From positions 1 through 60,539 of IMG/VR virus record IMGVR_UViG_3300034082_002911: a stretch of DNA of 60,539 nt, one strand, 5' to 3'. A model generated the notes under the pieces. That model saw only the letters and a list, made by a program, of their open reading frames with translations. It was not told where the DNA came from and did not search any database. The stretch's first letter is position 1; each line of letters starts with the position of its first letter. The DNA comes from a virus. Both the position numbers and the translations under genes were made by a program. This document shows positions 17,995-26,344 of this stretch, piece by piece.

Positions 17995-18552
17995 ATGGAC
18001 TGTTTTTACTACAGAATAACAAATTATAATAATGTCCAAACAGGGTATTATAGATGGACGGGTTGTACTGATATTATTAGTGTTAATCCTGTAGAACCAT
18101 TACAAACAAGTTATGTCTGCGCAAAAGATTTATATGTTGAGGATTATGCGGCACCTTTAGATGTTGTTAATATGGGATTATGTCCTTCCACAACCCCTAC
18201 TCCAACTGTAACACCAACACCAACCCAAACATCCGTCACTCCAACACCAACCCAAACATCCGTCACTCCAACTCAAACTCCAACACCAACTCAAACCCCA
18301 TTAGTTATTTACCAATATAATTTATGGACGGGAGGTTATTATCAAAATGTTTGTGAATCAACTCATTTCGGTACACCATCAAATGTAACAATTTATACAA
18401 CAAAACCGTTTGAACTTTTGGTGCCAGGAGATAATGCCTTCGGTAATTCATTATTAACCATTCCACCTGTGAACGCAAATTTCACAATTTCAAATGGTAA
18501 TAGATTTATACAAATGAGCGGAACATTAATTCTTAATGCTGGATTGTGTTGA
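17995..18552 (+). CDS. Small adhesin: Cys-containing module, mucin-like linker, beta domain
   Basis: 185 residues. Residues 1-64 are a compact module starting MDCFYYRITNYNN and with Cys at several points (TGCTD, VCAKD, GLCPS), similar in pattern to the first 60 residues of the 19271-21838 protein (M-x-C-x-x-Y then L/I-T-N). Residues 65-102 are T-P-T-Q-T repeats including a duplicated PTQTSVTPT unit. Residues 103-185 form a beta domain with two Cys (NVCESTH, NAGLC). It begins one base after the preceding stop, so it is co-translated. A host-binding fibre tip is likely. Confidence 0.65.
   Translation: MDCFYYRITNYNNVQTGYYRWTGCTDIISVNPVEPLQTSYVCAKDLYVEDYAAPLDVVNMGLCPSTTPTPTVTPTPTQTSVTPTPTQTSVTPTQTPTPTQTPLVIYQYNLWTGGYYQNVCESTHFGTPSNVTIYTTKPFELLVPGDNAFGNSLLTIPPVNANFTISNGNRFIQMSGTLILNAGLC
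18187..18300 (+). repeat. Mucin-like Pro-Thr-Gln linker
   Basis: In-frame T-P-T-Q-T repeats of the 17995-18552 adhesin, including an exact tandem copy of a 24-27 bp unit (CAAACATCCGTCACTCCAAC seen twice, around 18226 and 18253). Confidence 0.8.
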
Positions 18553-18590
18553 TAAAAACTAATTAATATGTCTAAAACAAAAAGAATAAG

Positions 18591-18598
18591 TATTTATT
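18591..18598 (+). promoter_or_regulatory. TATTTATT octamer
   Basis: It ends 3 bp before the ATG at 18602, in the 49-bp gap after the 17995-18552 gene. Confidence 0.45.
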
Positions 18599-18601
18599 AA
18601 C

Positions 18602-19138
18602 ATGGCAATAGGTGTAAGAATTTTAAGTGATAATTTGAGTGGTCAAACCACAAATGTTACGTATTTACCAGATACAGGTGGGACTATTGATTTAGGGTCT
18701 AAAGTTTTTCCATTTAATTATATTTCAAGTTATTATTATGGTATGTACGATTGTTATGTTCCAACATATGGTTATACATATTCTTTAAATGTTCCAGGCC
18801 CAACACCAACAAATACTGTTACACCAACACCAACACCAACAAATACTGTTACACCAACACCAACAAAAACAACAACGGTTACACCAACACCAACAACAAC
18901 AGTTACACCAACAGCAACAACGGGATTAACTCCAACCGCAACATCAACACCAACCGCCACTCCAACAAATACTCCAACAAATACACCAACACCAACTAAA
19001 ACACCAACTAATACTCCAACAAATACATCAACACCAACTAATACTCCAACAAATACTACAACAAATACATCAACACCAACTAATACTGTTACGCCAACAA
19101 ATACACAAACACCAACAGTTACTCCAACAAGGACTTAA
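18602..19138 (+). CDS. Adhesin with mucin-like stalk but no tip domain (probably truncated)
   Basis: 178 residues: a 65-residue beta module ([45 protein letters not shown]) followed by about 112 residues of T-P-T-N-T repeats that run straight to the stop. In every neighbouring gene such a linker leads into a folded domain. After the TAA at 19136-19138 the same frame continues T-R-T-V-T-S-T-N-K for nine codons to a second stop at 19166-19168, as if the repeat once went further. This suggests loss of a C-terminal domain by deletion or a stop mutation. TATTTATT lies 3 bp before the start, so it may still be expressed. Confidence 0.65.
   Translation: MAIGVRILSDNLSGQTTNVTYLPDTGGTIDLGSKVFPFNYISSYYYGMYDCYVPTYGYTYSLNVPGPTPTNTVTPTPTPTNTVTPTPTKTTTVTPTPTTTVTPTATTGLTPTATSTPTATPTNTPTNTPTPTKTPTNTPTNTSTPTNTPTNTTTNTSTPTNTVTPTNTQTPTVTPTRT
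18799..19135 (+). repeat. Mucin-like Pro-Thr-Asn stalk running to the stop codon
   Basis: 112 codons of T-P-T and N-T-P-T repeats. The nucleotide repeat ACACCAACAAATACT recurs nearly unchanged, so it is more uniform than the linkers in the 13234-17469 gene and probably younger or prone to slippage. Confidence 0.85.
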
Positions 19139-19270
19139 ACACGAACAGTTACTTCGACAAATAAATAAATTGTACTATAAAAATTTTATTAAGTATTAAA
19201 AATTATTAAAGAATAAACAAATATTTATAATAATATAAAATAACGTAGTATTTATAATAAAATATCTAAA
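19139..19270 (+). promoter_or_regulatory. Intergenic region with two TATTTATA octamers
   Basis: 132 bp, almost all A/T after the decayed repeat tail (19139-19168). TATTTATA occurs at 19222-19229 and 19249-19256, the second ending 14 bp before the ATG at 19271. No hairpin terminator is visible, so the preceding gene may read through. Confidence 0.45.
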
Positions 19271-21838
19271 ATGGCTTGTAGCAAATATACCTTAACAAAT
19301 ACTGGCTCAACTATAGTAAATTTTAACTATAGACGATGCGACGATTCTATGTGGGAGTACCAAACGGAATTGACCCAAAATGAAACTAAAACAATTTGGT
19401 TAATTAACAATACTTATTCAACCTCACCTTTATTTTATTCTAGTATTGTTTTAGTTGATAATGGTGCTTTTCCACCTATTTTCCCAACTCATACACCAAC
19501 TTCAACGCCAACAAATACACCAACAAATACTGCAACACAAACACAAACTCCTACCCAAACTTCAACACAAACACAAACGCCTACAAATACTCAAACACCA
19601 ACAAATACTAAAACACCAACACCAACAAATACTCAAACACCAACAAATACTAAGACACCAACAAATACTCAAACACCAACAAATACTGTTACACCAACAA
19701 ATACTGTTACACCGACAAATACTGTTACACCAACAAATACTCAAACACCAACTAATACTCAGACACCAACTAATACTCAAACGCAAACACAAACATCAAC
19801 AAACACTCCAACAAATACTCAAACGCAAACACAAACACCAACAAATACACCAACAAATACTCAAACACCAACCGTTACTCCAACACAAACTAGATTTAGT
19901 TTTGCTGTAACAAAAGGTTCAACACCTTATGATTCATGTAATGGTATTAACACAATAACAATATATGGTGATGTTGCAACTTTTGACATGAATACATTAT
20001 TTTATGATTCATTATTAGGACCAGTTACAACTGACATGTCAGGATACTATACAAATTCAGGACAAGTAGTTCAATTACTTGCAACAGGATATGAAACTTT
20101 AGGATTCTCACTTTGTTCGTTGATAATTACAAATACTCCTACACCAACACCAACTAATACACCAACAAATACACCAACAAATACTGTAACACAAACTGTA
20201 ACACCAACAAATACTTCAACACCTACAGCAACATTTGCATATTATACATATAATTTAGGATATGGTACATCAATATATGACGCATGTTTTGCTGTTCCAA
20301 CTTTAGTTTATGGTAGTGTTGCGGGAGGACTTGGTCCAAACGTAGGCGAATTTTTATATTCTAATACCGCATTAACAACACCAGTTTTAGATGGTTATTA
20401 TTCTAAAGATGGACTTTCTTGGTATAACGTTACTGGTGGTCTTGGACAAGTTACAACATCAGACCCTAACGGATGTTTATCAATTACAACTTCAACACCA
20501 ACACCAACAAATACTGTAACACCAACTAATACCGTAACACCAAGTGTAACACCAACAAATACTGTAACACCAAGTGTAACACCAAGTGTAACACCAACAA
20601 ATACGAATACACCAACTAATACTAAAACACCAACCAATACACCAACTAATACTACAACACCAACCAATACACCTACTAAAACTTCAACACCAACAAATAC
20701 TCAGACACCAACTGTTTCTCCAACTAAAACTAGATTTAGTTTTGTTGGTGTAACAAAAGGTGCGACATCTTATGATTCATGTAATGGTATTAACACAACA
20801 ACAATAACAATATATGGAGATAACGTAACTTTTGACCAAAATGTCTTATTTTATAATTCATTATTAGGACCAGTTACAACTGACATGACAGGATACTATA
20901 CAAATTCAGGACAAGTAGTTCAATTACTTGCAACAGGAGAGGAAACTGGAGGATTCTCACTTTGTTCATTAATCCCAACTAACACACCAACAGTAACCGT
21001 AACTAAAACACCAACAAATACACCAACCGTAACTAAAACACCAACTAATACACCAACAGTAACTTCAACACCAACTGCAACATTTGCATATTATACATAT
21101 AATTTAGGATATGACGCAGTTACGGCAATCGACGCATGTACAGCATATGACCCAGGAACACCAGTTTATGTTTATGGTAGTGTTGCAGGAGGACCTGGTC
21201 CAAACGTAGGCGAATTTTTATATGATGATACCGCATTAACAATACCAGCTTCAAATGGTTATTATTCTAACGGAATTGCTTGGTATAACGTTACTGGTGG
21301 TGTTGGAGAAGTTACTACATCAGACCCTAATGGATGTAATTATACCATAGGTGACTCAGCTTTAGGTGGTTATATCGCTTACATATTACAACCTGGTGAT
21401 TCAGGATATGACGCAAATGTTCAACATGGTTTAGTTGTTACAACAACAGATGTTTCAGGTACCGCATTATGGGGTTGTGAGGGTACTCTATTAGCAGGAG
21501 CTAATGGAACTGCAATTGGGACAGGTAATCAAAACACCATTGATATAGTAAATGAATGTCTTACTGCGGGAATTGCAGCTAAATTGTGTTCAGATTTATC
21601 ACAAAATGGATATAACGATTGGTATCTACCAAGTATAGATGAATTAGAAAAAGTATGGGATTATAAAAATAGTTTTGGTGGATTTACTGAAGGAAACTAT
21701 TGGAGTTCTACTCAGGTTAATGATACTCAAGCAAATTATATCTTCTTTAATGGAGGTAGTACTCCACAACATATTCCATTAATAGAGACAACTACTAAGA
21801 GTGACCCTACAAGAGTTAGAGCAATTAGGTCTTATTAA
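19271..21838 (+). CDS. Adhesin with four related beta modules, mucin-like linkers and a DUF1566/C-type-lectin-like tip
   Basis: 855 residues. Residues 1-70 are an N-terminal module (MACSKYTLTNTGS) like that of the 17995-18552 protein. A 135-residue T-P-T-N-T linker follows, then four 75-90 residue modules A (208-286), B (320-406), A' (487-568), B' (604-692), each split by further Pro-Thr linkers. All four share Y-D-(S/A)-C, Y-G, (F/L)-L/F-Y, a G-Y-Y turn and a final Cys. Residues 693-855 are a DUF1566 (Lcl-like) domain with NGYNDWYLPSIDELEKV and GNYWSSTQ, a fold related to C-type lectins and often found at receptor-binding tips. It is the likely distal receptor-binding fibre of the set. It ends at a strong terminator. 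Confidence 0.78.
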   Translation: MACSKYTLTNTGSTIVNFNYRRCDDSMWEYQTELTQNETKTIWLINNTYSTSPLFYSSIVLVDNGAFPPIFPTHTPTSTPTNTPTNTATQTQTPTQTSTQTQTPTNTQTPTNTKTPTPTNTQTPTNTKTPTNTQTPTNTVTPTNTVTPTNTVTPTNTQTPTNTQTPTNTQTQTQTSTNTPTNTQTQTQTPTNTPTNTQTPTVTPTQTRFSFAVTKGSTPYDSCNGINTITIYGDVATFDMNTLFYDSLLGPVTTDMSGYYTNSGQVVQLLATGYETLGFSLCSLIITNTPTPTPTNTPTNTPTNTVTQTVTPTNTSTPTATFAYYTYNLGYGTSIYDACFAVPTLVYGSVAGGLGPNVGEFLYSNTALTTPVLDGYYSKDGLSWYNVTGGLGQVTTSDPNGCLSITTSTPTPTNTVTPTNTVTPSVTPTNTVTPSVTPSVTPTNTNTPTNTKTPTNTPTNTTTPTNTPTKTSTPTNTQTPTVSPTKTRFSFVGVTKGATSYDSCNGINTTTITIYGDNVTFDQNVLFYNSLLGPVTTDMTGYYTNSGQVVQLLATGEETGGFSLCSLIPTNTPTVTVTKTPTNTPTVTKTPTNTPTVTSTPTATFAYYTYNLGYDAVTAIDACTAYDPGTPVYVYGSVAGGPGPNVGEFLYDDTALTIPASNGYYSNGIAWYNVTGGVGEVTTSDPNGCNYTIGDSALGGYIAYILQPGDSGYDANVQHGLVVTTTDVSGTALWGCEGTLLAGANGTAIGTGNQNTIDIVNECLTAGIAAKLCSDLSQNGYNDWYLPSIDELEKVWDYKNSFGGFTEGNYWSSTQVNDTQANYIFFNGGSTPQHIPLIETTTKSDPTRVRAIRSY
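19486..19890 (+). repeat. Long mucin-like Pro-Thr-Asn stalk
   Basis: 135 codons of T-P-T-N-T-(Q/K/V)-T repeats in the 19271-21838 adhesin. The 15-bp unit ACACCAACAAATACT is repeated nearly exactly many times (for example 19660-19760), giving scope for length change by slippage. Confidence 0.88.
19890..21345 (+). repeat. Tandem duplication of an A-linker-B cassette (about 840-850 bp period)
   Basis: Module A (from about 19890) and A' (from about 20730) share long identical stretches, and B (from about 20229) and B' (from about 21079) share the same start TTTGCATATTATACATATAA. The offsets are 840 and 850 bp. Coding differences are scattered and some are whole-codon insertions, so the copies have diverged after an in-frame duplication. 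Confidence 0.85.
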
Positions 21839-21874
21839 CAATTTATTTAAAATATAATATAAATTATTATAGAT

Positions 21875-21904
21875 AAAACCCTTCAGTTTTTTGAAGGGTT
21901 TTTT
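21875..21904 (+). terminator. Rho-independent terminator of the adhesin operon
   Basis: An 11-bp stem, AAAACCCTTCA (21875-21885) with TGAAGGGTTTT (21892-21902), has a 6-nt loop and runs into a T tract. It sits 37 bp past the stop of the 19271-21838 gene and 25 bp before the next start, so the glycosyltransferase operon needs its own promoter or read-through. Confidence 0.88.
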
Positions 21905-21929
21905 ATTTTTAGGTATAAAATAATATTAT

Positions 21930-23195
21930 ATGAAAATTTTTGTTCAAATCGCCTCTTATAGAGACCCTCAGTTAATTCCAACAATTAAAGACATGTTGGC
22001 AAACGCCAAAAAACCAAATAACCTTGTCATAGGTATTGCAAGACAATATAGTGATGAGGATGGTTTTGATAATTTAGATGAATACAAAGACGACAAAAGA
22101 TTTAGAATCTTAGATATTCCTTATCAAGACGCCAAAGGTGTATGTTGGGCGCGACACCAAGTTCAACAACTTTATAAAGGTGAAACTTACACCCTACAAA
22201 TTGACTCTCACATGAGATTTGTGAAGGATTGGGATGATATCCTTATCAAAATGATAAAGGGGTTACAGAAGGACGGATACAAAAAACCTCTACTTACGGG
22301 TTATGTTCCTTCTTTTGACCCCGAAAATGAACCCGCAGGAAGAGCTCAAGAAGCTTGGAGAATGGTCTTTGACCGTTTTATTCCTGAAGGAGCGGTATTT
22401 TTCTTACCTGAAACAATTCCAGGATGGAAAGAAATGAAAAAACCTGTGACCGCAAGATTCTATTCGGCTCACTTTTGTTTTACATTAGGACAATTCTCAA
22501 CGGAAGTTCAACATAATCCTGAATATTATTTTCACGGTGAAGAAATTTCAATTGCCGCAAGAGCTTACACTTGGGGTTATGATTTATTTCACACTCATAT
22601 TCCTGTTGTTTACCACGAATATACTCGTAAGGGTAGAACAAAACAATGGGACGATGACAAAACTTGGGGTCAAAAGAATAGTCACTCTCACTTAACAAAT
22701 AGAAAGTTATTTGGTATGGACGGTGAAAAACAAGAAGGTCATGATGGTCCTTATGGTTTTGGTCCTGTTAGGACTTTAACGGAATATGAAAAATATGCTG
22801 GTATTTTGTTTTCAAAGAGAGCGATTGACAAACATACCTTAGATAAAAATTATCCACCAAATCCATATAATTTTGAAACAGAACAAGAATGGAAAGATAG
22901 TTTCTGTATGATGTTCAAACATTGTATTGATATCGGATATTCACAAGTTACTGAAACTGATTATGATTTTTGGGTTGTTGCATTCCATAATGATAAAGAT
23001 GAAACTTTATTTAGAAAAGATGCCGACAAAAACGAAATTGCAGGTTTTATGATAGACCCTGACAAATACTGTAAAGTATGGAGAGAGTTCCAAACTGATG
23101 AAATGCCTTCTCATTGGGTTGTTTGGCCTCACTCAGAATCAAAAGGATGGTGTGATAGAATCACAGGTAGATTAACCAATAACCAAGTTAGTTAA
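21930..23195 (+). CDS. GT60-type polypeptide alpha-GlcNAc-transferase homologue
   Basis: 421 residues. The N-terminal 270 residues match the GlcNAc family (Skp1 hydroxyproline GlcNAc-transferase and mucin Thr GlcNAc-transferase relatives, CAZy GT60): KIFVQIASYRDPQLIPTI at 2-19, KGVCWARHQVQQLY at 69-82, the metal-binding D-S-H in QIDSHMRF (D92, H94), EYTRKGRTKQWDDD and GFGPVRTLTEYEKYAG. Characterised members attach GlcNAc from UDP-GlcNAc to hydroxyproline or Thr of proteins in the cytoplasm or Golgi. Here it is the first gene after the Thr/Pro-rich adhesins and first of the plus-strand glycan operon, so the stalks are the obvious candidate substrate. Residues 300-421 are an extra C-terminal part. 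The substrate is inferred. Confidence 0.85.
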   Translation: MKIFVQIASYRDPQLIPTIKDMLANAKKPNNLVIGIARQYSDEDGFDNLDEYKDDKRFRILDIPYQDAKGVCWARHQVQQLYKGETYTLQIDSHMRFVKDWDDILIKMIKGLQKDGYKKPLLTGYVPSFDPENEPAGRAQEAWRMVFDRFIPEGAVFFLPETIPGWKEMKKPVTARFYSAHFCFTLGQFSTEVQHNPEYYFHGEEISIAARAYTWGYDLFHTHIPVVYHEYTRKGRTKQWDDDKTWGQKNSHSHLTNRKLFGMDGEKQEGHDGPYGFGPVRTLTEYEKYAGILFSKRAIDKHTLDKNYPPNPYNFETEQEWKDSFCMMFKHCIDIGYSQVTETDYDFWVVAFHNDKDETLFRKDADKNEIAGFMIDPDKYCKVWREFQTDEMPSHWVVWPHSESKGWCDRITGRLTNNQVS

Positions 23196-23197
23196 TT

Positions 23198-23887
23198 ATG
23201 GAAAAATACATTTACCATCACATGGGTTTAGGAGACCATTTTACTTGTAATGGTCTTGTTCGTCATTATTATAAACAATTTGATAAAATTTATTTATTCT
23301 GTTATAAACATTTTGAATCTAACATAAAATTCATGTATAGAGATTTACCAAATCTATATACAATTGGATTGGGTTCTGATATTGAGGTTGATGAATATAT
23401 ATTAAAAAATAATTTATCTAACCAACTAATTAAAATTGGATTTGACAAATCCAGAGCATTACAACATCAAGTAGAAACTTTTGATGAGGGTTTTTATTTG
23501 GCGGAAAATTTACCATTCTCAATTAGATTTGACGAATATTTTGTTGAGCGAAATATGGATAAAGAAATGGAACTTTATAAAACATTAAATCCAACAGATG
23601 AAGATTTTATTTTTGTTCATGAAGACCCTGAAAGAGGTATGTTTTTAGATAAAAGTAGAATTAGACAAGATTTAAAAATTATTGGTAACGATAAAAAATT
23701 TTTAATCTTTGATTATATCTACTTACTTAGTAAGGCAAAAGAAGTACATGTAATGCAGTCTTCATTAAAAGATATGATTAACTCTTATTCATTTCCTAAC
23801 ACTAAATGTATCTTACATAATTATGTGAGAAATTACGATTCGTATGCTAATACTAAGGGATTGAATCAATTTGAAATATTATATTAA
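23198..23887 (+). CDS. GT-B-like glycosyltransferase-like protein, unassigned
   Basis: 229 residues. The start KYIYHHMGLGDHFTCNGLV has the G-L-G-D-H loop seen at the N-terminus of GT9- and GT11-like GT-B enzymes, and the second half (VHEDPERGMF; KKFLIFDYIYLLSKAKEVHVMQSS) looks like a GT-B C-terminal domain. It is short for the fold, and no family is recognised with certainty. It starts 2 bp after the GT60-like gene stop and ends 3 bp before the next gene. A sugar transferase role rests on both the loop and the operon context. Confidence 0.6.
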   Translation: MEKYIYHHMGLGDHFTCNGLVRHYYKQFDKIYLFCYKHFESNIKFMYRDLPNLYTIGLGSDIEVDEYILKNNLSNQLIKIGFDKSRALQHQVETFDEGFYLAENLPFSIRFDEYFVERNMDKEMELYKTLNPTDEDFIFVHEDPERGMFLDKSRIRQDLKIIGNDKKFLIFDYIYLLSKAKEVHVMQSSLKDMINSYSFPNTKCILHNYVRNYDSYANTKGLNQFEILY

Positions 23888-23890
23888 TTT

Positions 23891-24766
23891 ATGAAGTTAT
23901 TAATACAATTAAATTTTGGTTTGTTAGGTAATTTTTATATCGCAACAACACAATTATTAGATTTTGTAAATCATTATAAAAAACTTGGATATGAATGTCA
24001 TTTAATTTTTGCGTCCACATGTGATGGTAAAAATGGATATGGTATTTTTGACATACAATTTGAAGAACTTTATGATACAGAAGATTTCAAAATGTTTGAT
24101 AGTATTACAACTATAAAACACTCAATAACTAACAAATATTATAATGAATATATTTGTCATGGTTCTAACAACCCAGGACAACAATATTGGGATGTATTTT
24201 TTAATCAAGAAGTTAAGGATTTATACAAACCTTTTATTCACCACGACCAGAAAGGATTTTTACTACGAGATGCGGACATTCCAAAAGTTTTACCAAAATT
24301 TAATAAAATTGTATACAAAAAAGTGAAAGACTTTAAAGATAAACATCCTCAAATAGATTCAACAATACAATTAAGATTACATGGTTATGGTGATAAAGAA
24401 AATTTTAATCCAAGATTACTTCAAATATATTCAGAATTATATGAGTCGGTTAAAAAATCTAATAGAAATTTTTATTTAACATCTTCATGTGTTAGTTGTT
24501 TGGGTGATATAGTAAATTTACCTAATATTTATTTATTTGGTAATAGAAAAATAGAGGAAAATTTAGGAGATGTTAATTTTTGGGAAATAGAAGGCGGTAG
24601 AGAAAAACAATTAGACATACTTTATAATTACATATCTGAAATGGTAATGATAACAGAAACTAATGATGTTTATTATCATTCAATACATTGGCCATCAACA
24701 TTTATGTATTATGGATTTGTTAATAACAAAAACATAAAGATATCACATATTAATGTGATTGATTAA
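23891..24766 (+). CDS. Unassigned protein in glycan operon, possible glycosyltransferase
   Basis: 291 residues, not clearly recognised. STIQLRLHGYGDKENF near residues 157-172 is reminiscent of the H-x-R-x-G-D donor loop of fucosyltransferases, and the C-terminal ITETNDVYYHSIHWPSTFMYYG resembles a GT-B closing region. No signal peptide or membrane segment is visible. It is tightly packed between two transferase genes. A GDP-sugar-using GT-B enzyme is a reasonable guess but weakly supported. Confidence 0.5.
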   Translation: MKLLIQLNFGLLGNFYIATTQLLDFVNHYKKLGYECHLIFASTCDGKNGYGIFDIQFEELYDTEDFKMFDSITTIKHSITNKYYNEYICHGSNNPGQQYWDVFFNQEVKDLYKPFIHHDQKGFLLRDADIPKVLPKFNKIVYKKVKDFKDKHPQIDSTIQLRLHGYGDKENFNPRLLQIYSELYESVKKSNRNFYLTSSCVSCLGDIVNLPNIYLFGNRKIEENLGDVNFWEIEGGREKQLDILYNYISEMVMITETNDVYYHSIHWPSTFMYYGFVNNKNIKISHINVID

Positions 24767-24783
24767 AATTAAAAAAAAACAAA

Positions 24784-25593
24784 ATGAAAATTAAATTAAT
24801 TGATGAAAACTTAATTGGACAACCTGGTTTGTCTCAATATGTTGACCCTAAAACGGGATGGGAAAGAGAACCAGAAAACTATGATATTGGAATTTATATT
24901 GACCGTATGTGTTTTACACAACCAATTGATAATACAAAAGTAAATTGTGCTTGGTTAATTGAACCACCAATTATTAACGGAGAAAACTATAGTAATATTG
25001 TTAAGAATAAAGAAAATTTTAAATTTATTTTTACTCACCATAAAAATATTTTACCTCAAGCGGAAAACGCTGTGTATATCCCACATGGTGGTACTTGGAT
25101 GCGTGATGAGGATATTAATATTCACGAAAAATCTAAAGTTGTTAGTTGTATTTTTTCTTGGAAAAATTGGAACTCATATCACAGAATGAGATTCCGTGTT
25201 TATGATAGATTAAAAGATGACAATAGAGTTGATTTTTATGGGTCAGGATGTGAAAAACCAATCGAATTTAAAATTGAAGCTTTAAAAGATTATATGTTCT
25301 CAATTGTTATTGAAAACAGTATTGAATCTGATTATTTTACTGAAAAAATATTAGATTGTTTTTTATCAGGTACAATTCCAGTTTATGTTGGTTCAAAAAC
25401 TACTTCGCAATATTTTGACGAAAATGGTATTATATATTTTGAGGGAGATGAAGATTTACCTGAAATTTTAAATAAATTAAATTCCGAACTTTATTTGTCA
25501 AAATTAGAATCCGTTAAAAACAATTTTGATTTGGCTAAAAAATATATGTTTCCAGAACAATTAATTCAAAACTTTTTAAATGAAAATGTATAA
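24784..25593 (+). CDS. GT10-like alpha-1,3-fucosyltransferase homologue
   Basis: 269 residues, GT-B. The C-terminal half carries the GT10 signature: YMFSIVIENS, then SDYFTEKILDCFLSGTIPVYVGS (residues about 182-203), where the conserved E-N and T-E-K residues bind GDP-fucose. The N-terminal half is shorter than in Helicobacter FucT (about 425-480 residues), but the HMR-x-R-region (SYHRMRFRVYDRL) is in place. With the GDP-fucose synthase and GT11 genes at the window start this is the second fucose-linked transferase of the phage. Linkage is inferred from the family. It overlaps the next gene by 14 bp. Confidence 0.8.
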   Translation: MKIKLIDENLIGQPGLSQYVDPKTGWEREPENYDIGIYIDRMCFTQPIDNTKVNCAWLIEPPIINGENYSNIVKNKENFKFIFTHHKNILPQAENAVYIPHGGTWMRDEDINIHEKSKVVSCIFSWKNWNSYHRMRFRVYDRLKDDNRVDFYGSGCEKPIEFKIEALKDYMFSIVIENSIESDYFTEKILDCFLSGTIPVYVGSKTTSQYFDENGIIYFEGDEDLPEILNKLNSELYLSKLESVKNNFDLAKKYMFPEQLIQNFLNENV

Positions 25594-26344
25594 AAACATA
25601 TTAGTGACGGCAACCAATAGTCCGTATTATGATTCGTTACTAACATTAATAAGTGGCATTCATAAAGATAGTTTGGATGTCGTAGATAAAATTTTTGTTT
25701 ACAATTTAGGGTTAGATGTTAATGAAATAAAAACATTAAATTCATTAAAAAATGTTGAGGTTTTAGAATTTCCTGAAAATTCAACATCACTACATCCAAA
25801 ATTCATGGAACCAAAATCTTATGTGTATAAGGTTTATTGTATGTATAATTCTTCAAAATTAGGTGAAAATGTGTTGTGGATGGATTCAGGTGCGTGTCCT
25901 CTTAAATCGATTGATGTTATTTATCAAAAAATAAATGAAGATGAAATTTTTTTAGTTGGTGACATTCATACAAATAGAGATTATACACATACAGATTGTA
26001 GAAATTGTGTTTCTGTGACTGAAAACGAATTAAATGGAAAACAATTGTGGGCTGGTCTTGTAGGTTATAAGTCAAACGGAAAATACCAACATATATTTGA
26101 CGAGACTTATAAATTATCTCTAATCCAAGGTTGTTTAGACGGTAATCAAGAAAATCACAGACACGACCAAAGTATTTTATCAATACTCACACATAGATAC
26201 GATTGTCCAAGACAAGATATTGACATGTTTGGATATTGGACCGATTGGAATCGAAATCTTAATTTGGCAAAAGAAATTGGTTCTGTAATATTCGCTCACA
26301 GACGTGGGCATAATGATAAAACAAATTTAATATATGAAAATTAA
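25580..26344 (+). CDS. GT-A-like glycosyltransferase (DUF1647-like)
   Basis: 254 residues. The pattern of a short N-terminal strand (KNILVTATNSPYYDSLLTL), FVYNLGLDVNEI, YVYKVYCMY and the acidic VLWMDSGACP (metal-binding D-S-G) fits the GT-A fold of DUF1647/GT8-like proteins. The family role is uncertain. It overlaps the GT10-like gene by 14 bp and the GT25 gene by 11 bp, so it is made from the same transcript. A sugar transferase is likely; donor and acceptor are unknown. Confidence 0.6.
   Translation: MKMYKNILVTATNSPYYDSLLTLISGIHKDSLDVVDKIFVYNLGLDVNEIKTLNSLKNVEVLEFPENSTSLHPKFMEPKSYVYKVYCMYNSSKLGENVLWMDSGACPLKSIDVIYQKINEDEIFLVGDIHTNRDYTHTDCRNCVSVTENELNGKQLWAGLVGYKSNGKYQHIFDETYKLSLIQGCLDGNQENHRHDQSILSILTHRYDCPRQDIDMFGYWTDWNRNLNLAKEIGSVIFAHRRGHNDKTNLIYEN

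Noticed and set aside
18799-19890. Regularly spaced short repeats that at first glance could be a CRISPR array
   Set aside because: The units are 12-15 bp, in frame, contiguous and code for T-P-T-N; there are no unique spacers and no cas genes.
19455-19910. Plus-strand 151-codon frame rich in Gln/His/Leu, and the antisense Ile/Ser/Cys/Trp frame at 19562-19792
   Set aside because: Both are out-of-frame readings of the same Thr/Pro/Asn repeat of the 19271-21838 gene.
21346-21838. Diversity-generating retroelement
   Set aside because: The tip domain fits a target, but no reverse transcriptase or template repeat is present in this window, so the system itself is not called.
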